Assembly (NCBI GenBank): GCA_940671915.1
Contig: CALNVZ010002100.1
Span: forward strand, 70,256,578 to 70,320,577
Reading direction: 5' to 3'
DNA: 64,000 nt
From: Paracentrotus lividus
Taxonomy: Eukaryota; Echinodermata; Echinoidea; Camarodonta; Echinidae
Below the pieces are notes generated by a model. It was not told the origin of the DNA. It made no database searches and saw nothing but the letters and a program-made list of their open reading frames with translations. Both the position numbers and the translations under genes were made by a program. Shown here in pieces: positions 11,721 to 25,361 of the stretch (the stretch's first letter is position 1; every line of letters starts with the position of its first letter).

Positions 11721-13837
11721 AGGTGGTATGTTTGGTGAGAGTGCCTAAGTCTGCGCGGTGCCCATGTCTGCGCACCCACGTAAATGCACGAATTTTATGG
11801 AACAAAATCCCTAACTAATATCAATCTGCAATCTTAACCTCAACAATCCATTTTGATACAAAAAACTGCGAAAAAAATTGATTAAAAATGGTTTTCAGCC
11901 AGTGATATTTGCTACCATGAAAATTTCAACCATTCTCAAAAAGTGAAAGTCAAAAACTTGCGTGCGCTTGATTTGCGTGCAAAATGAGTTAGTGCGCAGA
12001 CATGGGCACTATTCAATTCTGCAACACAAAATGACAGCCTTTCGAAAAATCGTTAAAAAACATTGTTCTTGCAAATTAATTCTTGAAATTTTTTGCTTCA
12101 TTGATCAATAGAATATGAAGAATGGAATAATATTGATGAATCTTAAAATAATACTTTACTTTTTATTGAAATTGAGGTCAAATTTTAGGTGCGCAGACTT
12201 GGGCACCGCCATCATACAATGTACATATCACCTATTGTTATTGTCAGAATCTTCTTTTTTCTCCTCTTTATTTTTTTGTGTTTTCTGTCCACTTCTTGTT
12301 GACATGATAACTCAAAAAATAATGCATTAAAGCATTTCAAATTTTCACCAATGATAGATCATTAAAAGGTCTCAGCACTAACTTAATTTTTAGTCAATCT
12401 CAATCACGTGACGTCATCCATTTTGTAAAATCACATTATCAATCATGACTTCATAACTAATCGTCATTGATTAATCATATTAGTACACATACATTTCAAA
12501 TTGAAGCGCATCTTTTGAGTCATGTTGCGCGCGTACGTGCACGCATAAATAAATTACAAGAAAATTAAAATGTTCAAAATCACTTTATGGCTCAATTAGA
12601 GTACGTTTCGGGTCATTTTAAGCTTTTCAAGAAAAAATGCGCGCACAAGATTTTGCGCGCATTTATGTGCGTTGGGAAAGAATGCAGCTTCAGATCATCG
12701 ATTTTTTGCTCTAAAAGTAATCTTGATTATATTCACAACAATTTGACACCATAATCACTATTTTTAGACTATTCATAACGGAATGGGCGTCTGCTCAAGG
12801 TGAATTACGCGCTCGCGAATGTTGACAATTTTGCCAAAATATGCCATTTTTGGCCAAAAACATGCCTACACAAAATCCTTAATAATTCTTCAGGATGAAC
12901 GGCAACCCCCAATTATCTTTCCAGAGTTGGATACACCATCAATTGCACATCCTTTTGCCGACCTAATCGTTGGCGTCAAAAATTGTCGCCAAATGAGTCG
13001 TGGCTGGTCTCAAATTGAAGATTTGTTCCTAACAAAAAATAATTCGACAGCCTATTTTATAAAATGCTTTTAACAAGCTGAAAATTTTCAAAAACCAGTC
13101 TGTCAAAATCTAAAAATGCTCAAAATCACCCCATATTCATACACAATATGTTTCAGGCCATTTCAAGCATTTTGAAAATTTCCGCGCGTACGCGCCCGTG
13201 CGCGCGCTTTGCACGCACTTTGAAATCGCGTAAAACTCCGGGTTTTTTTTTCTTGGTTGGCAATTTAGACACTTCTCTAAGAAGTTTTTATATATTTTAA
13301 ATCGTTTCCAGCCGACCATACGGACGCACGCGCTCATCAAATTTCAAAATCCGCGCGTGCGTCAATGGGGCAAATCACGTGAAAACATAACAAAACACAC
13401 GTCTCTAGAATCCTCCATACCTCGTCAGACAGGTCGAAACCCTCTTTATTTTTTTAACATGTTCTCAAAGATTATGACATAGTTAATATAATCCGCTAAT
13501 AAAATGTGGAGTCTAAGGAATAAAACATCGGCAAATTCTCATGCAAACCCAAAATTTCATTTTTTTTTTTCAATCCAAATGCAGTTAATATCAGAATAAA
13601 TATTGGTTAATTTTCTGCCAATCAGTTGAATTGTGAAAGGTAATTAAATGTAAATTCATCACATTACACATATAATTTTCTTCTTTTTCAAAAAGTTAAT
13701 TTACTCTCTCTCTCCGTTTCATTTTTGTTTTCTCTCTCTCTCTCCTGTAGCCTATTGCTGCATACTTTTTTTGCATTACACATACATATCAGTACATACA
13801 ACCGATAATTGTATGCATTACAATTATAAAGCTCTAG
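11721..13837 (+). mobile_element. Helentron-like non-autonomous element, copy A
   Basis: A long copy of the family also seen at 22957 and 24046. The 5' end is AGGTGGTATG (11721-11730), but its hairpin partner GTACATATCACCT lies 490 bp away at 12221-12233 because of an insert. The 3' end has a subterminal inverted copy of the 5' end (13792-13803, one mismatch), then a 9-bp hairpin (13805-13813 with 13819-13827) and CTAG at 13834-13837. Both flanks are T, the T-T target of Helentron/Helitron2 elements. The interior carries CpG-rich GCGCG modules and no Rep or helicase frame, so it relied on enzymes from elsewhere. Confidence 0.75.
11731..12220. mobile_element. 490-bp insert inside the 5' hairpin of copy A
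   Basis: This segment separates the two halves of a hairpin that is contiguous in the copies at 22957 and 24046. Its ends carry an inverted pair: GGTGCCCATGTCTGCGCACC at 11757-11776 and its near reverse complement at 12188-12207, one mismatch. Two more copies of the motif occur, one direct at 11991-12010 and a partial one at 11741-11756. It may be an inserted foldback element, or a subfamily variant of the Helentron 5' region. Confidence 0.5.
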
Positions 13838-14930
13838 TTGTTTTTGTTTTTTGTTTATCATTTTTTTTCCTTTGCTGCTCAACTTTATGTGGTCCGTAGG
13901 CTCTCTCATGCTTGAACTTTTAGATACTGTGGCATACAAATTATTACGCAACTTGAGCCTTGTGTAAGCCCCTTTTTTTAAATATGCACGCACGCATTTT
14001 GGTGCGCGATTAAAAGTTTTATTGTTAATCGAGGGATGAAATGGGGGCGGGGGAATCATTTATGAAGGCAGATCTGTATGAATCTAAATGAAATATGTCT
14101 TATCTTATACTATTTTGACAAGCCTTCCGGCTAGAAAACATGCAACTAAGGAACAAACAACATTTATGACTACAAAATCCTTATCAAAATAACCCACTCA
14201 TTTGATCCCTGTTTCGGGCTGTACGTGGGTGCTATGATGCATTATATTCTACAATGTTAGGGATAGGGAAAAAAGGAGGGAGAAAATGAGAGATGGAAAA
14301 AGAAGAAAGAGATAGACAGGGATTATTAAATACAAATATTAACGTCTTGAACTATTATTTACTAATATTTGTTTCTCTTCGTCTAATAATACCTCTTCCA
14401 TAATGTTATTGGGGTCATTCTAAATAGTGTGTGCTAAATAGTCATCACACGGATTTGAAACATACACAAGACATAAGCAACAAGTTTCTTTTTCATGTTT
14501 ATAATGCGTGCATTTACTGACAATGTTATTTAAACTAAAGTCCAGCCCCACCAATGCATGCACCCACGTTCTTTGGAAGTGGTGTGAATTTCAAAATTTA
14601 TCGGCTGAGTTCGTTTCCAAATATTTCTTTTTGTTAAGGTTTGTCTGCAAATTTTTAAGATTGATGTTGGGTTTTTGGAGACAAACAACTATGCTCTCAG
14701 GAAACATCTGCGTGCATAGAGACGCCTCTAATCTGAAGCCTCTGTGGTAACATTAACATGGTGCGAAGTTAGTTCCTCTGGTCAAATGACATAAAAAAGG
14801 CACATCACAAATGTGAAATTTCTCAATCTAGATCAGTTGTTAATCCCTTTCTATATCAACATGACAAAATAAACCATTATTATTAATTTCATCGTAACAT
14901 TCTCTTTGAAATAATATTTCATCCAATGTT
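13838..14930. other. Gene-free stretch
   Basis: AT-rich DNA flanking the 3' end of Helentron copy A. The minus-strand frame 13688-14059 spans the element terminus and a CT tract and is not a gene. The frame 14508-14750 has no recognisable domain. No RNA gene or inverted repeat is evident. Confidence 0.5.
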
Positions 14931-15299
14931 ATAAATCGGCTAACAAAGACAAAAATAAAATGAAGTCAGAGCAAAAATCAATGATAAAACGATAAAAAAA
15001 CAACATTTTGCATAAAAATTTGTTAGCTGATTCATTCCATTATTTCTTTGAATCCTTCTTGGCATGCCATACCCAGGTGGTAAATGAATATCGAATTCCT
15101 GCGCAGGCTATTTTTCGTGTCCTTCATAAAAGTGGGCATTGCTCACTGAAGAATGCATTATTTTCAGATTTTTTTTTTGGTGTCATTATGATAGTTGAGG
15201 ATTATGAGCTTTATATACATCTATACCTTTTCCCCAAGAATCATATATTTTTAATTTGGTAGCCTTGTCAAAAGTGTATAGTTCTTTTTGGGACGCACT
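14931..15299. mobile_element. Truncated mariner-type MITE (same family as 50010-50607)
   Basis: Aligns with the right half of the complete copy near 50.3-50.6 kb, sharing blocks such as CCTGCGCAGGCTA, AAAGTGGGCATT and GTGTATAGTTCTTTTTGGGA. It ends at GGGACGCACTG followed by TA, the expected terminus and target of a Tc1/mariner-type element. The matching left arm is missing, so the copy is truncated or its left half has decayed. Its right end abuts a tRNA-like sequence. Confidence 0.65.
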
Positions 15300-15362
15300 G
15301 TACAGTGGTTAAGACACCTGCGTTCTAAGCTGGAGGCCCGGGTTCGATTCCCGGCGGAGACA
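15300..15362 (+). tRNA. Incomplete tRNA-Arg(TCT)-like sequence
   Basis: From the 3' side the cloverleaf is good: T arm CCGGG-TTCGATT-CCCGG (15338-15354), a 4-base variable loop, an anticodon arm with loop GTTCTAA giving anticodon TCT (one T-T mismatch in the stem), and a D-loop AGTGGTTAA. The B box GGTTCGATTCC is perfect and a T-run follows at 15363. The 5' acceptor strand and D stem do not pair because a mariner-type MITE end occupies that position. It is best read as a tRNA gene or tRNA-derived SINE broken at its 5' side; not a functional tRNA as it stands. Confidence 0.55.
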
Positions 15363-15606
15363 TTTTTCGATATCACCAAAATCATCCAAAAGGGAGGATA
15401 GCTCTGTGGAACTTTAATTTGAGCTACGTCTGTTATTCTATTCCCCTATTCCTTTCAAAATTAAAAAAAAAAAGAGTGGCCCATCAGCTGTTGTACATGT
15501 ATTCTCTTACACATATATCTATAAAATACAGTGAAATGATTGGCAGCTCTGGGGGTCATTGGGTCAAGCTACGTCACAAAAATGTTCTATCAACCAATTT
15601 CTTTCG

Positions 15607-15637
<31 letters not shown>

Positions 15638-18600
15638 ATGCTTCAAGAGTGTTGGCCTCACTTTGACTAATATTAATTTTCTTGTATTTACTAACTTTTA
15701 TCTGAAAGTTTGCATGGAATATTTATAAGCATGTCTGATTGAGGTATAATTAAAGATATTTATAAGATTCATTTCAATTTAATTTTGGATGCAAGAACTC
15801 AAGTTGAGCTTTGATCTCTACTTTGAAGGTCATCTGTATTCATTTCATCCCTTCATTGCTTCTGATATTCTAGAAATAAAATCCCCAAATCATCCAATGT
15901 AAGCAGTGACATTTCAAGGCAAACATCTAGATTTGACTTTCATATACTGAACTTGTTTGGACTTTCGGTTAATGCAGTTAGATGATGAAATATCACGATA
16001 TTTCGTAATAATGAATTCTGAGGTTAAAGGTCATACCAGGATTCCATCATGTTTTTTTGTTATTGTTGTTGTTTAGATTTTGCGACGCTTTCATTCATAA
16101 TATTAATATTTACGCCATATCAATTGCGTTTATTTTAAAATAAACCAAATTATTACTGTTTTTTTTTTCTTAAAAAAAAACAAGACCTTATAATATGCAA
16201 GGCTTTGCTTGATGAGAATCAGCAAATTTGCATCGATCATGTAGACGTAGACCGTACTTCGAAATGCATCATAACAAATTAATTGTAAGCAAACCCCGGA
16301 TTGTTTTTTCTCTCTAGCAATTTCAACAAATACCAAATCATTGATGCCTTGTGCCATGAATAATGAACGAGTACTGACTAATAAAAAATGCTCTGAAAAG
16401 TTATATGACGTCAAGCAGCGTTATTATATTAACAACGGATGAATGAATTGTACCTAGACAGGTTTATAAAAGCATTAATGTTTGGAGGGCACGTTTATTG
16501 GTTGGCAGTATTCCAGTCATCTTGCGTGCCAACTTTTCATGTTATCACGCCCTTTTCAAAGAGCGAATATTCTTCAAAAAAGGTAATGAGAAAACGGCTT
16601 ACACATGCACGCCTCTGTTCATTCTTTCTCAACGCCATCGGCAGAAACGATAATTATATAAAATATGAAACAACATGCTTATATATTCCATTTGAAATAA
16701 AAAGTTTCAGTGCTATCACTTTCATACGATCAATAAATTCTAATTTGTTCACAATGTGATCTTGAATCTTATATTTTGACTCGTAATATTTTTCATACCT
16801 GAACTAGGTATACAAAAAAAGAAAAGATGTAAAATCGATTAAGTCGTCATAATAACCTTGTTCACTTAGCAATGATTTAATTTAGATTTAACGGATGATT
16901 ATATTTGACTTCAAAACCCGAAGGATATTATGAACACTACAACTTGAATATATTCTCCATGAAATTGCTGATATCATTCTTCAAAATGTCTTATATACTA
17001 TCAACAAACTGGTGCATGTCAGTGCATTTCTATCGCAGTTGCAGTTGATTAGAGCCGCGTGGGCAGTTACACTGGTGTCAGCGGTGGGATGAGGCTCGTC
17101 ATGCATGTAGGGGCGCTTTAATGTTCAGTATACTGTTTTCATGCCTCAGGCATAAAAAGATACCCACAAGCATGACATGTCTGGTAGGATTTAGATTAAA
17201 GAAAGGAAATAATCATTGAACGTAGAGCGACGAACTTTGAGATTTGATTTTTGCTTAGATTACACTTTCCCTCTTTGTTTCTCTTGCTGACGTCTCAGAG
17301 TCGACGAATGTGCACGAATATCTGCTTATTAATTCATGTAAAAGAACGAACAATTAATCCGGGAGACATTATACAATCTTAATTTCGACAACCTTAATTG
17401 ATTGAAAATTTTATTTGAGGGACCTTTTTAAAATCATGTAGGCCTATGAGACAAGTTGAATTAAGAGAGAGTCGATTCCAAATCTTTCCTTTGGGTGTGG
17501 GTGTGCGTGTTTATGTGTGTGACATTTTTTCAAGCTTAATTCAGGCAAGCGATTAAATATTGGCACATCTTCTTATGCCTACACATATGATTTTAAGTTG
17601 TTGAACAAATTAATTTTGAGTAGCTGCATGTATGAAAAATTTGGTCTCTAAACTTTTGTTTGGAATAAGTATTCTCAAAGCTATCATTACTTTTCATGAC
17701 AGGAGTTTGACGCTATGTGAGAGCGGGGGTCAGTAGATCATAACAAAAACAACAACAACAAAACACTATAATTATCATAGAACGAAAGAATTCAAATTAA
17801 ATGGCCTCAGGAAATAGGCTTTTAGCTCTCGGGAAAGAGAATCGGATTTCTCCGAATGTGGTTTTGATTGATTTTGCTAGGATAATCCAAAGCACCACTG
17901 AGATACAGAGAAACGGTTTTTCTGCGAATAATGAATAGTTCATGAGTGACTTGTGCGGGCGTTCATGTACTTGAGCATTGAGATCGGGAAATCAGTACGG
18001 GTAAAAAAAGGTTGATTGACAGAAAATTAGACTTAATACCTGGCGTACAGTTTACTATAAATCACTTTTTGTCAAAAAATAACCTCTACTTTAAAAACTT
18101 TGTTAAGTTGCTTATTAATTTATTTTACAATTAAAGTTAGATAGACGTTTCCGAATACTGCATAAAATGGCCGACATTAAAGTTGCTTTGATATTACATC
18201 ACAAACATTAATGATGTAGAATTGGTTTTAAAGGGAATCTAATGTGGTGGGGAAGATGAAGAAAGTTATTGTGAGCTTTCTTGTTATTTCAATGCTATTA
18301 AAAAAAAAGAGAAGATTGTTCTTAATTATTGACCTAATATGACACAAACTATACCCAAACACTGTTGTCCCGTACAGGCATTTTGGTGTAAGTGCATGTG
18401 ACTGTAAACAAAATTATGTCAATTCCTTGTCATTTTGACGATTCCAGAGCCTTACAGCACACGATGATGCTGTTATCAATCCTTACAAAGCATTTTAAGA
18501 CAAAAATTTCCACATTAAATCTCATGACGAGAACAATAATTTCACTTTAATATGCCTATGATCAAGGACATTGTTACGGTAATGGACAAACCGAAAACAG

Positions 18601-19172
18601 CTAGTATTACTTAATTATTGCACTTCAAGCATTATAACAACATCATAAAAAAACCCAGGATATTTGTTTCACAATGATGGGTATAATTTTATCCCAAATA
18701 TTTCTTAATTGTTCGATATTTTTCTCGGAAACATTCGGACAAGCATGCATAATGTATCTATAACGTTACAAAAAGGACTCCCTGTGCGGTTAAATTTATA
18801 TATATTTTTTTGTTTCAGTATAGAGGTCCACAACCTTTTTCTATTTTGTCTAAATCGATGTCTTCTGTCGCAGTTCTGTGTTCAAGCAATCACGCAGCAT
18901 TTGTTACAGTGAGGAGAATCGACTTCTATTTAATTTGATTCTGAGTGAACATCATTCGATATTAATATCTCATTTGAAGTCATTTATGACAATCCATGTT
19001 CTTTTTTTCTCTGTTTTTATCAGGCTGCTAAAATTGTCATGTAAAGTAAGCGAGTTTCTCCGGAGACATTTAAATAACAGGGGAATTTGGAAACCATAAA
19101 GAAATGTCAATTATACAGATAGTGATATAAAGACAAATAACAGGATAGAGAGAGAGAGAGAGAGAGAGATGA

Positions 19173-19216
<44 letters not shown>

Positions 19217-22200
19217 TTAGTGAGTGAGGTGGTGTGTGTGAATGTGTGTGAGGGAGAGAGAGAGAGAGTCGAAGTCTGAATGAGGAGACAATTATAGAAA
19301 GGGTAAACTCGAGCAGCATCCTCTGTTTTGAAGGACCACTTCTAGGAAGGTTTTAAATTTCTTTGAGTAAAATGCTTTAATCTTGCAATCATTACCAAAC
19401 GATGTAACCTCAACTTCTTTGTATGACGAAAATGTCTTAGAAGTCAAATGATTATCAGCACTTAATCGTTCGAGAATATATCAAATGAAAACTAATAAAG
19501 ATGAGAGAAGAAAGAAAATATAAAAAAGAGGGTAGGTATTACTTTTCAGGGAGAACTGTCCTTGATCCCAAATACAACTATTCCCATGACCAAGACGCTG
19601 TTTTGCCTTCTCTTTTATAACCAATATTTTGGGGAAAAACATTTGAAAATAATGAAAAGAGGTCATCCTAGAAATGAAAAGGATAGTTTAAAAATCTTTA
19701 AAAAGAAAAGGGTAAGAACAACGTAATACCGGGTCCATTAAGCCTGTAACCTATTCTGGGTCAACTGCTGCCAAATACGGAATGGCGAAAAACAACCAGT
19801 GACCCCAAATTTGGAGACTCTGCCATTTGCTCTTTAATGTATAAAACGACCTAAATTGCTTCATCATCTAATCATAGACAAGATCTACTAGCTGAACTGT
19901 AATATGCAGATGAATGGGCAGGTGTTGCCTTACCTTAACGAGGTTCAAATCTAGTGCTTCTTTTGAATTAACCGCTGATATTTTTGTTCTCACTCATTCA
20001 TCTCTGAAAGATAGAGAGGAAACGTGTGATAAAACCATCTTGGGAAATCGAAGAACGGATGGCAGGATCCAAAGAGAAATGTTTTCATTTGCGCATCCCG
20101 ATCAATATTTGCGACTCCCTGGAATTCTCAAGAATCAAGCGTTTTTTTTATTTATTTATTTTTTTTTAATTTTTTAAAAAAAAGTTTTGAGGAAGAATTG
20201 GAAGGAAACAGAGGAGCCAGGTATACGATATCAGTTCTCCCTCCTTCTCTCTATTTCTTGCTCTCCATCTCTATCTTTTCCCGCTCTGTCATCACTCCTT
20301 TCACCGTCTTTCTTTTTCTGACTTTCTCTGCGCCTCCATCCCTCTCCATCTCTCAAACCCTTACCCATCTTTTTCCACTTTTCTCTCCTACTTACTACTG
20401 ACTCATCCTCACCTCTTTCCCCCATCACTCTTTACTCTGCCTCTCTCTTCTCTGATGTCTCTAAATCCATCTAGTTTGTCACCCCTTTAAAAGGATTCCT
20501 TTCGTAAATTAATAATACAGGTGAGAGTAAGATGCTCTCATTTCCTAGTGACGAGTGTTAAATAATGCTCAGGCACGCTTATCAATCATACATGTTCATA
20601 TGCTTGATATCATTTTTCATATAAAATATTTTACTTCAACTCTGACCCTCTGGCACACTTTCAAAGCCCACGTAGAGACTTGAGGGGGTTCTATAAGTTT
20701 AACATTTTAAATAAAAAAGTACTTATTTCACAAACTTCTACCCTTATTACATTACCCTTCACATTCGTGTGAAAAATAATAAGTATTATAGGATTGCACC
20801 AGTAGAGGGGAGATTGTCAAATGTATTTTAATGTTTCATTTTGTATCCATCACATGAAAATCAGGTTTCTTGATTTGTCGAAGAAACCCTTAACAAAATA
20901 AACCGATACATAGGCGAAGAGCTTTCAGGAAAAAAAGGTCCTTATCGTACAGTGCTTGGGGCCTTTTTAGATATAAGAAAGATTGGGAAAACGTTTGCGG
21001 CAAAACTAAACATAGAATGTAATCCTTAAATGTCAAAAATGTTTTGGCAAAGAATCGTTCTGGGTTTTGATGTTTGCAAATTTAATTTCCAATTACAAAG
21101 CTTACCCCGATCCCTTCTCAATTCTAGGACGAAGATTAAACAGGGAGAGACAGAAATCCGGAGAGAGAGAGAGAGAAAGAAAGAGAGACAGATAAAGACT
21201 TCTTACTCCTTGTCTTGACTATATTTCTTCTTGTAGTATTTTGTTGCTGTCTTATTGAATTCTTTTAGTCACGTACATTTAGACGCTTCGAGTTCTTTAA
21301 TTTGCCTACTCTCTCTATCTCCTTCTTCTTTTCTTACTAATCGTCATCTTACCTTACCACTTCAAAAGTCTTATCTGCCCGTTTTAGATAATTACAGAAC
21401 AGACAATACTAGGAAGAAAAAGCAGAACTCCTATCTTAACATTGATCATACGTTCTCTAATTTCTCTTCTGAAGTCTATCACAGCTGACCTCGAGATCAC
21501 TTCATCTCCTGGAGTGGTCGCTAGTTGTTCTTGTTTACAGAAGGCTGTACTTGACACTCTTGCTTTCACCCCTTCGGTTACACTCCTACATATTGATGAG
21601 TTGCCCATTAGAGGTCCTGCTAATAGCTCCCACAAATAGAGCCATCTTCACCGCATGAACTATGCAGCAGCCTATATTTTAGGGAAATGTTAATGCTGCC
21701 TTAAAATAGGCCGATTGAACATAACGAAAACCTAGACATATTTATCTTTGTATCTTAACCTATATTTTTTTTATGATGAACAAGGAATGGAACGAGAATA
21801 ACTTTTATGTCAAAGCTATGAAAGCCAATGTAATAATGAAAATATTATGTTGGTATAAAGATGAACTGAAATATGATATTGTGCTATGTGAGAGATTTAT
21901 GTAGAAATAGGAAAAAAGTATTAAAAAAAACAAAAAACAAAAGCAAAACACAACAACAACAACAACAAAGGTAAGAGAGAGGAGGGACCCATTCAAACAA
22001 AGACTTGCGAATTTTGTAAAGACTAGTATCAAAGATGGATGTATTTTGAAATGGTTCAAAACTGTCTCAAATAACATTGCGTACCCGGAAGTAGGTTCAC
22101 ATCTACAGTAGATGATACTAATATATCATTGTTAAGGTAACTGTTACCTTTAAATGTAAATAAATAAATTTCCATAGATGGAGAGGAATGAGGAGATAGT

Positions 22201-22956
22201 CCAAAACAATCTAAATTCCTTAGCGTGGAAATTACCCCTTTGTCGAGCATGGAATGTTGTAAAGATTTCCAACCGTTTTCAAATTCCAAAGTTCTTTCAA
22301 CTCCCCCTCTTTGCTTGAGTTTTAGAGAGAATGAAAGACAAGGGCAACAGTGGAATGTTACCCTTCATTCTCTCCGTACAGGTCAAGCGTCAATGGCCAG
22401 CTCGATGAGTGGTCTTTATCAATAGGCAATACGGAAAAAATATGGAGAAACCATACAACATGCCTGCAACAGACGGAAGAAACATTACGATACTCCAAGC
22501 ATGCCTAGTGGCTAAAATTATGGGGGTTTCTTTCTTCTTCTTCTTGTAAGTACAGTTCACCGTATGACAGGAAATGCGTTCGATCCTTCCCACTAAAACC
22601 TCGACAAAAAATGATACTACGCAGCTGGCACACAGTGTGGGCTCATCGTTCATCAACATGAAGGACGGCAAGGCCGGTGGGGACTGTGGAGGCGGTAGTC
22701 ACGCGTTAAAAACGGTAAGCGTACTCTATAAGAGCATGCTCCTTTTAACTACGTATTAGTAGTCGTCAAATTAAACCTTAATTTCGGGGTAAAAAATTAC
22801 CTCGGAAGGGTTAAAAAAAAAACCAAAAAAAAACCAAAAAAAAAAAACAAAAAAAAACGAAAGACCGGGATAAGGTGCACAGTTGACTACCATTTTTAAT
22901 GCTGCAGTCACACAGACACTTACGGATAGATACGTTTGTGTTGTTTGAATCTTATT
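15363..22956. other. Gene-free stretch with microsatellites
   Basis: Seven and a half kilobases without a supported gene or well-bounded mobile element. Contains a CT tract (15607-15632), a (GA)/(GT) compound tract (19147-19270), CT-rich pyrimidine DNA at 20230-20460, a GA block near 21160-21190 and an A-rich (AAACC-like) block at 22811-22857. Open frames at 16439-16759, 19914-20177 and 21255-21639 show no domain I recognise. A short hairpin with an 11-bp stem lies near 22325-22376. Confidence 0.5.
19147..19270. repeat. Compound (GA)n-(GT)n-(GA)n microsatellite
   Basis: GA repeats, then a GT tract of about 30 bases with later interruptions, then GA repeats again. The minus-strand frame 19107-19319 is a translation of this tract (Thr-His and Ser-Leu runs) and is not a gene. 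Confidence 0.9.
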
Positions 22957-24045
22957 AGGTGGTATGTACGTATGTACATATCACCTCTTGTAATTGTCCG
23001 AATTTTCTTTTTTTTTTTTTTTTTTATTCTCCTGTACAATTCTTGTAGACACGATAACTAAAAAAATAATGCATTAAAACATTTCAAATTTTCAGCAATG
23101 ATAGATGATCATAAGATCTGAGCACTGTAATCTTTTCTAGCTCATTAGCATAATGTGACGTCATCTAGACGCCATTTTGTAAAATCACATTATCAATCAT
23201 AACTTCATAACTAATAATCATTGATTTATCATACTTAGTACACATAAACTTTAAATTTAAGCGCATATTTTAGAACATAATGCGCGCCCGTAAGTACGCG
23301 CATTAAGGAATTACGCGCGCGCAAAATTTTAAAATGTTCAAAATCACTTTATGGCTGAAGTAGAGTACGTTTCAGGTCATTTTAAGCATTTCAAGACAAA
23401 ATGCGCGCGCACGATTTTGCGCGCATTAATGCGCGTCGGCGAAGAATGCAGCTTGAGATCGTTGATTTTTTGCTCTTAAAGTAATCTTGATAATATTGAC
23501 AACAATTTGACACCATAATCACTACTTTTTAGACTATTCATAACCAAATGATGGTCTGTTCAAGTTGGAACTACGCGCACGCGAATTTTGTCAATTTTGC
23601 CAAAATATGCCATTTTTGGCCAAAAACATGCCTACACAAAATCCTGAATAAATCTTCAGGATGAACGGCAACCCCCAATTATCTTTTCAGAGTTGGATAG
23701 AGTATGAGTTGTAGATGCGAATTCATACCTCATTTATTACTTATCGTCATTGCAACATTATCATAATGGCTCCTAAACTCAAAATTTGGATTTGCGTTTC
23801 AAAATTACCGATTTCAGCTAAATGACGCATTATCTTGATACAAAGAGGAGTGTTTCTCAGTAAATATGTGCCGTTTCTCTTTCAAATGTTCAGTATGTTG
23901 CAGCCGAGACAATTCCCTACAACATTGGCGAATTTAATTTGGTTTTACCCCCGGCTTTGTAGTCAAAATTGGCGCTTAAAGAAGGCATGTCATTTCATCA
24001 CATTTGAAGTGTACGTGTATTTTGCATTGGACAAGCCGCCTCATT
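22957..24045 (+). mobile_element. Helentron-like element, copy B (5' portion, host of copy D)
   Basis: Begins with the intact 5' hairpin AGGTGGTATGTAC ... GTACATATCACCT (22957-22986) preceded by T. It matches copies A and D closely up to about 23695, then switches to sequence related to the right half of element C (shared GTATGAGTTGTAGAT and CCTAAACTCAAAATTT). It has no hairpin-CTAG 3' end before copy D begins directly after ...CATT at 24046, so B was interrupted by D or is a chimeric, 3'-truncated copy. No coding capacity for Rep or helicase. Confidence 0.7.
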
Positions 24046-25361
24046 AGGTGGTATGTACGTATGTACATATCACCTCTTGTAATTGTCCGAATTTTCTTTT
24101 TAGGTGGTCTGTCTGTGACAGATCACCTCTTAATTTTGTCAGAATTTTATTTTTATTCTTTATTTTTATAGTCAATATTTTGTGTCCACTCTATCTCAAA
24201 ATCTTCCAAGTCAATTTCAATAAAATTCATGTCAGTTATGGATGTCATTCTGGAAACGTGCATCGAAGCTTTTCAAGGTCATCAAGGTCACGTGACGTCA
24301 TCCAGACGCCATTTTGTAAAATCACATTAACAATCATAACTTCAACATTAATGATCATAAATCAATTATATTTAGTACATATAAACTTCACATGACCCTT
24401 GACCTTAGCATACCATCAAAGGTCACCTAAAGGTCATGACGTGCGCGTACGCGTACGTCAAAATTTAAAAATGCCCCAAATGACCTAGTATCAAGTTTGC
24501 ATACGTTTCAGGCAATTTCCAGCATTTCAAAATTTTGCGCGCGCGCATGGGTGCGCGCGCGTCATTGCGCGTTTCACTATAACGCAACCTTCAATCGCCA
24601 TTTTTCATTATGCCATCTAATAGAGCATTAAATTCTGAACATTTTGATACCATTTGCAACTTGATACGACCGATAATAAGGAAACTACAGCCCGTCAAAC
24701 TTTTCCGCGCGCGTGCGCGCATTTCCTCTTCATAGGCCAAATATGGGCAAAAAAATGCCTTTACAAAATTCGCTATAGCTTTTTAAATAGTCCGTTAACC
24801 CCCAATTTTTTTTCAATGAACATGTTCAGTATGAGTTGTAGATATAATTTCATGGGCTGTTTACCCATTATAAACATTATGACGTCATCAAAATGGGGCC
24901 TAAACTCAAAATTTCGTTTTTTTGAAAATGACGTCATAAAATTTATGCAAATTTGATTCCAACTCTGTAAATATTGGTCGATTTTCCCCCAAATTTCAAT
25001 ATGTTGTAGCTGAGGATAAACGCTTTCGGGTTCGTGACCTTAATTTTTCATTTAAACCAATGCATCATTGTCAAAAATGGCAATATATAAAGGCATGTCA
25101 TTTTTGCTCATTTTGCACGCAATCTCTATTACGAAGCACTTTTGGTTGAAACATAAAACTGCAAGCCCTCCTGAAATGACCATTCCCTCCGTCATTTCTG
25201 CTTCATTTTCTCTGAAATTTTCATAGGTTGTAGGCAAGGAAATTCTCTGGCATATATTATACGTTTTTTCAAATCAGACTCCGGAATCATGACTTATATA
25301 ACTTGCCGTACTTGAAATGTTTTTGCCGTCTGGAATTTTTCGTTTTACGTGTAATCCTTCA

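Noticed and set aside
12819-13073. 84-codon plus-strand frame
   Set aside because: It lies inside Helentron copy A; the corresponding region in copy D carries a poly(T) tract and differs, so it is not conserved coding sequence.
12528-13350. Repeated spaced GCGCG blocks considered as a CRISPR-like array
   Set aside because: No constant repeat length or unique spacers, the host is a eukaryote, and the blocks are part of dispersed transposons.
18229-18245. TTTTAAAGGGAATC considered as the end of a third TTAA MITE
   Set aside because: No inverted partner next to a TTAA was found within a plausible distance.
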